From Wolfiporia cocos (taxonomy: Eukaryota; Basidiomycota; Agaricomycetes; Polyporales; Phaeolaceae), in contig JACCLO010000018.1 of assembly GCA_029448655.1 (NCBI GenBank), positions 62,001-126,000 of the forward strand: a stretch of 64,000 bases of DNA, in the 5' to 3' direction. A program made the position numbers and the translations under genes. Positions 54,870 through 64,000 of this stretch are shown one piece after another. Position 1 is the stretch's first letter, and each line of letters starts with the position of its first letter. Below the pieces are notes generated by a model. That model made no database searches, was not told the origin of the DNA, and saw only the letters and a list, made by a program, of their open reading frames with translations.

Positions 54870-56500
54870 ATGTCTGCGAAGCAGGATTTGTCTAGCTACA
54901 GCTATGCCGCCATCTCATCTTTGGTTCTGACTGCTGATCAGTCTGCTCTCCTCTGCCATGACAAGGAGCCCAATGGCATGCCCACTTCTCTGGCCAGGTG
55001 TATCGACCCATGCGAGATGGGCTCACGTGTACAATGCGAGACTCTGAAGAACCTGGAAGGACCTGGAAGGGAAGAAGCAGAAGAAGGCCACAGATAAGCA
55101 GGATACGTCAGGGAGGCAGCCAAAGTGCAGGGTGGAGGTGACAGGCTTTGGCTCCCTGGACATCATCAATGCGACACAGGACATGGAGGGGCTTATGCAC
55201 CACCCTCATGCAGCAGGGATGCACGAGGTATACAAGCTTATCCTGTCTAGTGTTCACCAGTCCCTCAGGACCAGGTGCATGATGTCATCCATAGCACAGC
55301 CAATACCATTCTGGAGACACTGAAGAATGAGAACATGAAGGACTTCGACAAGGAGATTGAGGAGGTCGTAGGCCCCATCTCAAACGAGACATTTTCACAA
55401 CTTCCCAACCTGTTGAAGAAGATCACGGATTATGGTGTGGAGGATGAAATGCAAGTGGACACACACCTGGAGCAGAAGGATGCTGAGATTGATGAGGAAA
55501 TGGATGTCGCAGTTATCTTTGATGAAGAAGAGGAGGGCTTCGAAATCCGGGATGAGTTAGACGAGGAGAATGAGGAGGCAGAGAAAATGGGAGAGGCACC
55601 CTCGAGTCACTCGAAGGAGATGAGGAACTTGTTATTGGGGGTACATCATCTGCGCAGTAGGGCAAGGCTCAGGTCGACAAAGACATTGTTTCCCTACACT
55701 CCATCGATGGTTTCTGGGTCCAGCATCAGGTCTCTGATGTCTACCCTGACCCTGTCATGGCTACAGAGAAGGCCGCTGCCGTCCTTTCCATCCTCGGTTC
55801 AGAGTCAAACCTATGAGACTGCGAGGATGAGCTCATGAGGCTGTTTGAGTACCAGAGCTTCCACATCATCACAAAGTTCTTGAAGAACCAAGATGTCATT
55901 GTCTGGTGTACCAAGCTCATTCGGAGCGATGCTGATGAGCACAGCAATGTTAAGGGTTGTGATGCAGAAGAAGGGGCTTGGTTGAATTCTAGAGAACTTA
56001 CTGGGGATAGGAAAGCAAAGGCACGGATGGATGTGATGGACATGGATGAGAAGCTGAAGGTGGGGATTCCGAAGACTGCTACAGTTCTCTGTGCACTGAC
56101 GGGAGCTGGAAAGGTATATTTTCTGTTGTATTGACTGACATGGCCTAGGCTGACTTTTGTGCTCATAGACAAATGTAGTCATCTCAAGCACCCCAAAAGA
56201 TGCGATGAGGCTGAGGACAGTCTCAGAATACCTATCGCTGTTGGCGTCATGCAGATCTTCACCCTCACCACTGCCTATGATACCAACCATACAGGCCAGA
56301 TGCACAGTGTCATTTTTGGCAGGTCATCGACGCCACACTCCAAACATGACCCAACCTGCGCATCATGCTCCATCACTGGCAACATCTGCACCGATAGCCT
56401 TGCTCGGTCAGCAGTCACCCTTCCAACATCCATCCCACTGACTCTTATGTGGCTATGCGAATGTGCTCACATCAGCACTTAAACAATGGCATGCAGAACA
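54870..56500 (+). pseudogene. Brr2-like spliceosomal helicase, N-terminal fragment, decayed
   Basis: Brr2 is the U5 snRNP helicase that unwinds U4/U6. From ATG 54870: DLSSYSYAAISSLVLTADQS, then ETLKNENMKDFDKEIEEVVG, ISNETFSQLPNLLKKITDYG, an acidic region (DEEEEGFEIRDELDEENEEA), and after frame changes SFHIITKFLKNQDVIVWCTK and LCALTGAGK, the remnant of the first Walker A, followed by a GT..AG intron-like segment. The part between the N-terminal region and Walker A is shortened and the two helicase cassettes are missing. Stops and frame changes show it is dead. Confidence 0.75.
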
Positions 56501-56725
56501 GAAAACTCAGCCACATCACAACCATGCTGACACTGCACTTCCCAGCCCCTCAAACTGCACCCCTTTACACTGGCACTTGTGACGTTCATGCTCACCTAAT
56601 CCAAACCCTACTCAGACATGGACATCTCAGCAAGTGCTACCAACGCTTTGTACCCTCTGAGACCCCCTACTGCCCTGCAATAGCACTACCATCCAGACCG
56701 GCTCACACATCTTGCGTGACTGCCC

Positions 56726-57335
56726 TGTCACAGTATATTCTGCGGTGACATCTCTTTTATCCCTTTATTACATAGTGCCCTGCAGCGTGTGCAGGGTGCT
56801 CCCTGTTTCTCTTTGTTACAGCGCTCCCCTTGATATCTCATAGTAGCACATGACCGAGTTGTAGCGCCTTGCAGGGGTAGGCACATGTGCCAGGTACGCC
56901 ACGTTTAACAGTCACCTGCTTGTTACATGTTACGTTACTTGTACGGTTATGCCTTGGTCATGGTAGTGTATATTGCGCACAGACCACACCTTGAGGGCAG
57001 TACACTAGATACTTAATGTTCTCCACACATGTATATAAGTTAGCAGCGATGAGGTCTTATACCTCATCTTTAGGATTCTTGACAACTGGGTCTAGGGCCT
57101 CTTTCTTATTGGACTCCCCTGTGTGCGACCACCTCGACTTGCACTTTGGCATTGAAGTCTAGTGACTGGCGGTTTCCCTCTGCACCTTAGATAGATGCAC
57201 ACGACTTGTGCCCAGCACACTGCTTCAGCCCTTAGCCATGAAGGGTCTTCCACGTACAAGTGCAGCTGTCGCTCATCTACAGTGTAGATATTCCCCAAGT
57301 TAGGCTGGTCCCACAGACCCTGTAAGTATGTGTCA
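56726..57335 (+). repeat. Solo LTR (610 bp)
   Basis: TGTCACAG to TATGTGTCA, perfect duplication TGCCC (56721-56725 and 57336-57340). TATATAAG is followed by GATGAGGTCTTATACCTCATC and TTTAGGATTCTTG. Confidence 0.9.
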
Positions 57336-57455
57336 TGCCCCCTCCTGTCACAAGCCAATTTCAAAGCCTAGTAAGAACACCCTAGGTTGGCACCCTACTC
57401 ATGCTTACACATGCTACGGCACCCTATCTGAGCCCAGCTGGAACCCTATGGCAAT

Positions 57456-58070
57456 TAGTGATGTGCAAAGCCCGGCTCAAAGCCGTGAGCCGGGCCTGGC
57501 TGAGCCGACTTGAGCCGGGCCGAGCCGAGCCTTGGGGGCGGCTTATGACGGCTCAGGGCCCGGCTTGGATTGTGAGCCGGCCGTAGCTGAGCCCTGAGCC
57601 GGCGGCTTTAGGCGCGCAACCGTAGCTTTGTTATAATGAGCGAGAATAGGTCCGTTGGTACAAAATTTTGCATACTTTCATACTAAATATTTTCAACAAC
57701 CATACAATGACTTGTGACTGGTGCAGAACTTCGTAACTATTGCGATCAGGATTGCGATCGGGGTTGTGATCGAGATCTAGATTTTTCGTCAGTGTCATGA
57801 GCAGCTATAAAAGTACTTGTAGATCAGGACAACAATAAATAGTGGACATATGTGCATTCCGAATGCGTTGTGCTGCAATTTTGAGCTGTACAAACCAATA
57901 ACTTTGAGGTCCTTCCTGATTGCCCATAAGCCCCGGCCTGAGCCTGAGCCGGGCCCGAGCCAGCCTGAGCCGTCAGGGAGGGCCCAGCCTGACATTTTGC
58001 TAAGCCCAAGCCCTTCAAAGCCAGGCCCAAGCCCCGGGCTTTGAGCCGAGCCGGGCTTTGCACATCACTA
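57456..58070 (+). mobile_element. hAT-like MITE of the GAGCC-rich family, copy 2
   Basis: 615 bp, same TIRs as 47328-47905, perfect 8-bp duplication ATGGCAAT (57448-57455 and 58071-58078). The interior matches copy 1 closely, with a longer GAGCC array. Confidence 0.92.
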
Positions 58071-58663
58071 ATGGCAATGCTAGTAGAAGCCCTCCGATGC
58101 ACAGGACACTACGGGCACTAGCAGGCCACCAGCAGTCCAACCCTTACACCCATACAAGTCCCAGCAGTTAGTACAATACTGCCTAGTCCATAAACACAGT
58201 CATGCGCCACCTCTAGAAACCCCCGGCATAGCTAGCCTGGCAGTAACCCCAAGACCATACAGGGTACTAGCCACCAAACATATGCTACATGCCAACTAGA
58301 GAGATAAGTACACAGGCACATGACCTAGAACACTACGCCCAATGTCTCGCATCCCTACACCACGGACACCAGCCATTACTGGCATAGACATTATACTATA
58401 CATCGTATGCACCCTGGCCTACGAGGACACCGGCCAGGGGGACACCCCTAATGCTCTGCATGACTGAGAACCCTAGCAGTCACAGAGCGCCTCGCACCGA
58501 TCACAGCCGATCACGCTCGATCACCCCATGATTGTTATGGACATAGAACCCCACCATTACCGGCAGCCCCCAATCAACGAGAACCACTGATCGTAACCCA
58601 ACCAATTGGCTACCCATTAGATCCGCACCCATACGCTACATCGCCATGGACATCTCACGTACC

Positions 58664-59215
58664 TGTCACGGACCATTTCGCGACTCCCTCACTATAGCTA
58701 AGGGCACCGCTGTGCGCGCGCGCGCCCCTCTTCCTATTAGTTTCAGCCTTTAGTCGTTCCCTTAGATACCGATAGACCACCTGACCTACAGATGAGCGCT
58801 CGTCAGGGAGCGCGCATACCAGGTACTCACATGTCAAGGTCACCTCCTGTAACATGTAGCGTAGCATCACGGTCACTCCTAGTTACGGCGCACAGGCCAT
58901 TACTTTAGGGTAGACTAGCTCCGCGTTCAGACATGTATATAGGTAGCAGTGGAATGGGGCTTACTCCCCATCCTTTAGATTCTCGTCAATGGGTACATTG
59001 CCCCTTTTCGTATGACTTTCCTGGGTGCAGCTGGCTCGCTTGCTGAATACACCGGACTCCTCTGCTGTTGATCTTAGTCGTTCAATGTCGGCGTACGCTA
59101 GGGAATGACAAGCATCCCATGTAGCTCACCACTCGACGACTCAGCGCTGGCAGCACGATATGGATATTCTCCCGGCATGTGGCCGGTCCACACCAGATGC
59201 GTACGTCTTGTGACA
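58664..59215 (+). repeat. Solo LTR (552 bp, element C family)
   Basis: TGTCACGG to CTTGTGACA, perfect duplication GTACC (58659-58663 and 59216-59220). TATATAGG then GGAATGGGGCTTACTCCCCATCC and TTTAGATTCTCG. Confidence 0.9.
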
Positions 59216-59466
59216 GTACCCCAGTGCTCTGATGCCATTACCAGCACATAGCTCCTTAGCCAGTCATATACCAGTACGTTGACGCCTCTGAGCTCCCATA
59301 CCATAACATGTGCAAATAGATAGGTTATATATAAGCCAGACAGTCTTGAGTGTAAACCTCAGACTTGTCTTGGCCTTTGATGGCTAGTAGTCCTGGACCT
59401 GGAAGGCACCTTTGTGCGAGCCCCCTTCCCCTGGTCGAGTGCTAGTTTGTTGCTTGTGTCACCTCC

Positions 59467-60160
59467 ACAAAGATGTATGCCCCCACATTCACCAAGTCTC
59501 ACCAGCACTCAACCTTCAAATCATCCCCACCACCTTCAGATCATCCCTGCCATGAGAGAGGGGCTCGCAGCATTCTCCCGCTTCCTGGCTGGCTCTGCTG
59601 CTTTTGCAAGACCCGTAGCCCCCCTACCTGTTGCTGTAGACCCAGGGTAAGTTCATGGGCCATGATGGCCCACTCTCCTCTGTATAATCACTTTCACCTT
59701 TCACCTACGACTTCTCCCCTGATGCTCCCAAGACCTCTACATATCTGCCCTCCATAGTCACTGCACCCAGCACAACCACTTTTGTACTTCATTTACTGTG
59801 GCAGGATGCAAATGTATTCGAAAAGATGTGACACGTGAGACTCTGCCGGATAGCGGTCCGACCCTCCATTTTAACAATACTTGGGCAGAAAATACTCGAG
59901 AAATACTTTAAGTGCATTCACAGGATTTCCTGCCGTAAAACTGTGTGAATATTTAATATAATCCACGCTCACAATATGTTATGTCAGACAAGCAGCTTTT
60001 TTCTGCAGGAAAGATGCTGTACATATTTTAAACAAGTTCACAGTTTGTCCCAGGTTTTCAAGGACAATTTACTTTATTTGTTTCTATCAGTTTGTTCAGG
60101 GTATTTCCGTGGTAAAGATTGTGCTATGCACGTAGTGGGTTTAACCTCAAGTATAAGCGT
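59467..60160. other. No identified gene
   Basis: A Pro/Ser/His-rich frame near 59470-59650 and AT-rich sequence at 59880-60100. It may be displaced 5' sequence of the SNW1-like pseudogene, but no SNW motif is visible. Confidence 0.3.
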
Positions 60161-60162
60161 CT

Positions 60163-61204
60163 TGCTGCAGATGGACGCGGCTTGCAGGATGTGAGTTACA
60201 TCAAACACCTTAACATAGCGCAGGGCTGAAGTGCTATCCTCCATGTCCACATCAACGACAACTTTGCCAAGTTCCCTGAGGCACTCTTCATCGCTGGCAG
60301 ACACGCCCGTGAGGAAGTTTGACAGCGTGCGCTCACGCAGCAAACGCTGGCTGAGAAGGAGAAGGCGCAGAAGGAGGAGAACCTGCGCATGCCCGCGCAG
60401 CGCGCACATGAGGAGCATGCCGGCATTCCTTCACGCGTCTCCGACAACAAGCCCACTGCGGAGCGCACCGCAGCGATACAGTCCTCACTCGGCGCATATG
60501 GAAGCGGGAGCGAAAGCGAAAGCGGCTCGGGCAACGAGAGCGAGAGCGAGGACGAAGAGGCAGCGCGTCTGCGCGATCAGATGCGGCAGGAGAAGCGTGA
60601 GCGCGAGATGCGTACGAGCAATATGGGGCAGGAGCAGCGCGCCAGGATGCTCGTACGCCAGCAAGACCGCAATATCTCAGAAAAGATTGCGCTTGGCCTC
60701 GCGAAGCCAACGTTGTCGAAGGAGAGCATGCTCGATTCGCGCTTGTTCAACCAGGAGTCGCTCTCGGGCTCATTCGCGGACAACGAAGCGTACAATTTGT
60801 ACGATCGCCCGCTGTTCCACGGCTCAACGGCTGCTGCTGCCATCTACAAGGCTCGTGGAAACATCACCGGAGGCAACCCAGACTCATTTGGGGAGGGTAC
60901 GGAGGAGGGTATTGGCAAGGCGCTGGACAACGACAGGGTCTTGGTCAGGCCCGAATCGGATTCGAGGGCGCCAAGGACCAGGTGGTCGGAGAAGGACCAG
61001 TGCAACTCGAGATGGATACTGGCGATGTTTTGGGCCTGGACAAATTCCTAGACGAGGCTCAGAGTGGGAAGAAGCGGGTTTTGGATATGGAAGTGTATGT
61101 GTCTTTGTCACTGCAGGTCTTTTTCTGTGCTAACGATGATCTACTGCAGTGGTTCTTCTCGCAAGCGACAGCAGCTGGACAAAGCGTCAGGGCGTGATTC
61201 TTGA
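60163..61204 (+). pseudogene. SNW1/Prp45 splicing factor, N-terminally truncated
   Basis: SNW1 is a spliceosome subunit. Readable parts in order: DGRGLQD at 60172, INDNFAKFPEALFIAGRHAR, then TGA where the family has Arg. Next come QTLAEKEKAQKEENLRM, a Ser/Glu-rich linker, RDQMRQEKREREMR, QDRNISEKIALGLAKP, DSRLFNQESLSGSFADNEAY and NLYDRPLF. A 1-nt shift near 60936 is followed by RIGFEGAKDQVV, MDTGDVLGLDKFLDEAQSGK and, after a possible intron, SGSSRKRQQLDKASGRDS. The N-terminal half, including most of the SNW/SKIP core, is missing. CpG content is high, so this loss looks younger than the Lon and Brr2 decay. Confidence 0.82.
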
Positions 61205-61346
61205 CATGCTCGTTCATTTCTTGTCCTCCATGCTAGTGTGCCATCTGTTATAGTACTGTATTCATCATTCATGTACCTGAACGTTCATATGCATTGTCAT
61301 TGCTGAGAGCAGAAGGAGGGTCCACAAGAAGTCCACAAGCACACCA
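61205..61346. other. Convergent 3' intergenic spacer
   Basis: 142 bp between the 3' ends of the SNW1-like pseudogene and MER3. Confidence 0.6.
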
Positions 61347-64000
61347 TCACCATTCGCCAACAAATTCCACACCCTGGCCGCTCTTCAGCCATGCTTCTAA
61401 CTCGTCTATGGCGCTTTGGTACGGATTTATCGGAATATCCTCCTGCTCGTCTTTCTGCGTGTGCGACGCCGTGATCACCATATTGTCCTCCTTCGCAGTG
61501 CTACCTACCAACTCCCTCGACTCCGCCTGAGGCAAGACTTGGGCATCGTGATCTTTGCGTGAAGCGAGTGTTGAAGATGATGCCATTGCGGAGGAATCGT
61601 CCACGATCTCGAATAGATTCGGGTCGAAGTCAAAGGCGAATGGTTCATCCTCGAATGTTGACGCAGCGTTGTCTTGCTCGAGGTCCTGGTCATTCTTCTC
61701 GTCTTCGTCCGAGAAGGCGGCGTAGAACAGAGGTTCATAAGGCTCCACTTTGCCGTAGCCGCCACGCTATTAACAGTGAAGATTAGGGTGTATTAGCAGT
61801 CGACTTCACAATACAACCTACCTTGGTTCGCAAATAAGACGGCGAAGGCGCCTTGAACGGGCTGTTTCCGATTTGAAGCGGTCGAGCACGCTTTGACGGT
61901 GGTGAGGGCCCAGTGGGACGATATCTTCGCTTTTTGGCAGTGTACGATGGACTGCTCCATGCGGGAATTATAGGAGAGCTTGCACAGTTTGCAGGGGTAG
62001 CAGGTCGAAAGCTCGAAGTCTGAGTTAGCTTCTGGAGGTCGTGCTCAGACAAGTTTTGGATGAGAGCGTCAAAAGACGGGTCCGCATAGTATGTCTCAGA
62101 GCAGTTAGACGGCGATCGGCCTCGCTCAGCAGTTCCAAAAGAATCGGGCAAGTCTTGGGGATCAGCCATGTCGTCATCAGAGTCAATACTAATAGCGTCG
62201 TCATCAAGTTTCTTGTGCGAGGAGCCTGATTTGGTGCCATAGCGAGACGTTGGCTTGGTGGGCAGTTTGCTCTTCAAATCAGCGCCCAGTTTCAGTCGTT
62301 GCCCAGATGGAAGCTTGAGTTCTCCATGACATTGGTTTGATCGTGGAGAGTCCAACTGCTTGAGGTGAGCATCCGGTTTGTCACATGGCTTGGTCTTCGG
62401 TTTGGGCCTGGTTGTCGGCTTGAGCCTTGCTACTTCGCTGTGTCGAACAAAGTTGCCTGTGCGGTCTGGCTCGGCCTCGGCGCGTTTCTTAGACCTCGTG
62501 CGAGGTTTATCGAGGCCATTGTGACAGCTACAGGTGGGGTGAGACATAACAGTGACTGAGGATGACACACGCACCATAGATGTTTGCACTTCATCTTCTC
62601 CTTGCATTTGTGTTTGCACCTACAGTTCTATCAGCGAGCGGAAACAAAACAACGTGATGTTATACTCGAATTTCCCGTTAGAAAGCCGCTTTGGGCCGAG
62701 CTCTGCACCATAGGATGTCGTGAACGTCTCTGTGTGCCGCTGCGGCGCTTTAATACTCTGCCGGTGCAGAGTCGCAGCGGAGTCGCCCTTGATCGGCTTG
62801 TCAACCGCATCTGAAAACACACATCGTCGACTGTGCATCATCGAGTCTATTCAGATGCTTACCAGAAACGTCCGGCTGGGAAATAGCTACGGCCATATCG
62901 TCATCATCATTTGTCATATCCCAGTATCTGGGATCGTCCACAACGCCTTCCAGCATTAGTTCCTACAAAACGGTTAGTCTCCCGAAGGATTAGATGGCAT
63001 CGGGACGTAAAACCATTTTCGTCCGAGGTCGCGTGTTCATAATGTCGCACATCGACACTGGGCTTGTATGTGCTCGAAACTGTGACACCGGCGAAACTCT
63101 CCTGCACCGAAGCAGTCAGAGTGGCTCAATCCTGTCACGGATGCACTTACAGAGCTAATGTAGACTACGACAGACTGGATGGGCTTCTCAAGTTTGATAG
63201 TGAGGGTGAAAGACTTTGGTTCTATCAGCAGCTTGGTGCTGGCGACAATATGAGTCAAATGCAGGATGAGGACTATGTGTCTTACGGTACGCGACGGAAC
63301 TCAACAAATCCGAGATCCGAAGTCAACGCTAACACTGTCGTCATATCCGTAAATCTATTCTCGACTGTCTTCGTCTTCGAACGAGACTCGGTCTCAAGTA
63401 CCAAGCCACATTCGATTGACAGATCAACTTCCACCGCTTTCTTCCCTTTATGAGTGGAGACGCGTTTTTCCGTAATTTTGAGAACATATTGAGGAAATTG
63501 TCGCAACGCCGCCAATACCTTGTATCCGAACGGCGGGCATCGGTTCAGCAACTAGACGAAGGTGTAAGTCACGACATTTCGGCCAAATGCAAATGGTTCA
63601 CACCGCTTCAATTCTCGGGGGACTTTGCTTCCGGAGAGCCCCTATTGTCGATATACCATTCTCAGCGAGCACCTGTTGCCATTGCCTCGTCGGTCCCTAT
63701 AGCCGCGTACAGTCCGAATGCCTCACCTTCAACCTACGTCAGCCGTGCGCATTAGTATCAATCTTGCCACAATAAGCGTATACGTACGATTTCTCGCTAA
63801 TGTGCTCCACTTGGCGCAGCACGACATGGCGATCTTCCCATGCCTTCACGGTCACACAACGTAACCTGTGCAGGGAAAACGGTCATCTACAGCCATAAAG
63901 TGAAAATGGAAAATCGGACACTTCGAGGCCACTTTTTAGGAGCGCACCAGCTTTCTTGACAATCGCGACCTCGACAACAGCTAAGGATTGTTTCAAACGT
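61347..64000 (-). CDS. MER3: MER3/HFM1 meiotic DNA helicase, 3' part (runs off the right edge)
   Basis: MER3/HFM1 is the Ski2-like helicase that stabilises crossover intermediates in meiosis. Visible minus-strand exons include 63604-63696, 63286-63551, 63151-63238, an exon ending at 63101, 62863-62962, 62666-62810, 62575-62619, 61822-62527 and 61347-61766, with introns of about 44-55 nt. The Sec63-like region is clear: VVEVAIVKKAGALLKSGLE, KAWEDRHVVLRQVEHISEKS, AENGISTIGALRKQSPPRIE, LLNRCPPFGYKVLAALRQF, EVDLSIECGLV, RFTDMTTVLALTSDL, KSFTLTIKLEKPIQSVVVYI. A C-terminal Cys/His cluster (CKHKCKEKMKCKHLCC then HNGLDKPR) is assembled from three exons, as in the family. The tail is long, Ser/Lys-rich and acidic, probably disordered. 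The exon border near 63006 is uncertain. No stop or frame change was seen, so the gene looks functional; the helicase core is outside the window. Confidence 0.85.

Larger units (their letters stand above)
57346..59461 (+). repeat. Long solo LTR with two nested insertions
   Basis: Starts TGTCACAAGCC, ends TTGTGTCA, perfect duplication CCTCC (57341-57345 and 59462-59466). Minus the MITE (57456-58070) and the solo LTR (58664-59215) it is about 940 bp. TATATATAAG precedes GTCTTGAGTGTAAACCTCAGAC. It abuts the duplication of the LTR at 56726-57335. Confidence 0.82.

Noticed and set aside
60163..61204. SNW1/Prp45 as a functional gene
   Set aside because: The N-terminal half is missing, a TGA interrupts after HAREEV, and a frame change is needed near 60936.

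Overview
The window looks like repeat-dense, largely heterochromatic DNA of a basidiomycete fungus (Agaricomycetes most likely). The evidence is introns of 44-55 nt with GT..AG borders, a FunK1-type kinase-like gene, a basidiomycete-style DDE transposase, chromodomain Ty3/gypsy elements, and recognisable fungal MER3, Lon/PIM1, Brr2, SNW1/Prp45 and Irc21 sequences. I cannot name the species.

Layout. 1-8.4 kb is old, CpG-poor DNA: a decayed gene split by a Tc1/mariner-type transposon (814-4664), which itself carries an inserted tRNA-like foldback element, plus solo LTRs and two tandem-repeat blocks. 8.4-19.5 kb holds chromovirus E1 (minus strand, 8843-18410, two 708-bp LTRs) with a solo LTR inside its RT, flanked by pieces of related elements. 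19.7-21.2 kb is a three-exon FunK1-like kinase gene. 21.9-35.9 kb is chromovirus E2 (plus strand, 22188-35524, two 699-bp LTRs, TSD AATAG), inserted in an hAT-like MITE and itself hit by a composite insertion (28032-30872) and a solo LTR (34121-34698). 36-41.3 kb has solo LTRs and a non-autonomous LTR element (D). 41.6-43.7 kb is a decayed FAD-dependent aromatic hydroxylase gene with two solo LTRs in one exon. 46.6-52.8 kb is a decayed Lon protease gene containing four different DNA-element insertions. 53.8-56.5 kb has Irc21-like and Brr2-like pseudogenes. 56.7-59.5 kb is nested solo LTRs and a MITE. 60.2-61.2 kb is a truncated SNW1/Prp45 pseudogene. 61.3 kb to the right edge is the 3' part of an apparently intact MER3/HFM1 meiotic helicase gene (minus strand).

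The most interesting signals are: (1) both autonomous gypsy elements encode a dUTPase, but at different places in pol (E1 between protease and RT, E2 after the chromodomain); (2) in five elements the 10-12 nt beside the 5' LTR are complementary to an LTR segment lying 25-35 nt downstream of a TATA box, which fits Tf1-type self-priming and predicts the RNA start; (3) two foldback elements (2318-3007 and 51604-52268) share termini and about 10-bp TSDs and each carries two head-to-head tRNA-like Pol III promoters; (4) several perfect 8-bp-TSD MITEs; (5) strong CpG-to-TpG/CpA decay in the old regions, which turns Arg codons into Cys, His, Gln, Trp or stop, while E1, E2 and MER3 remain CpG-rich.

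All calls come from reading the sequence; family assignments rest on remembered family features and no search was run.
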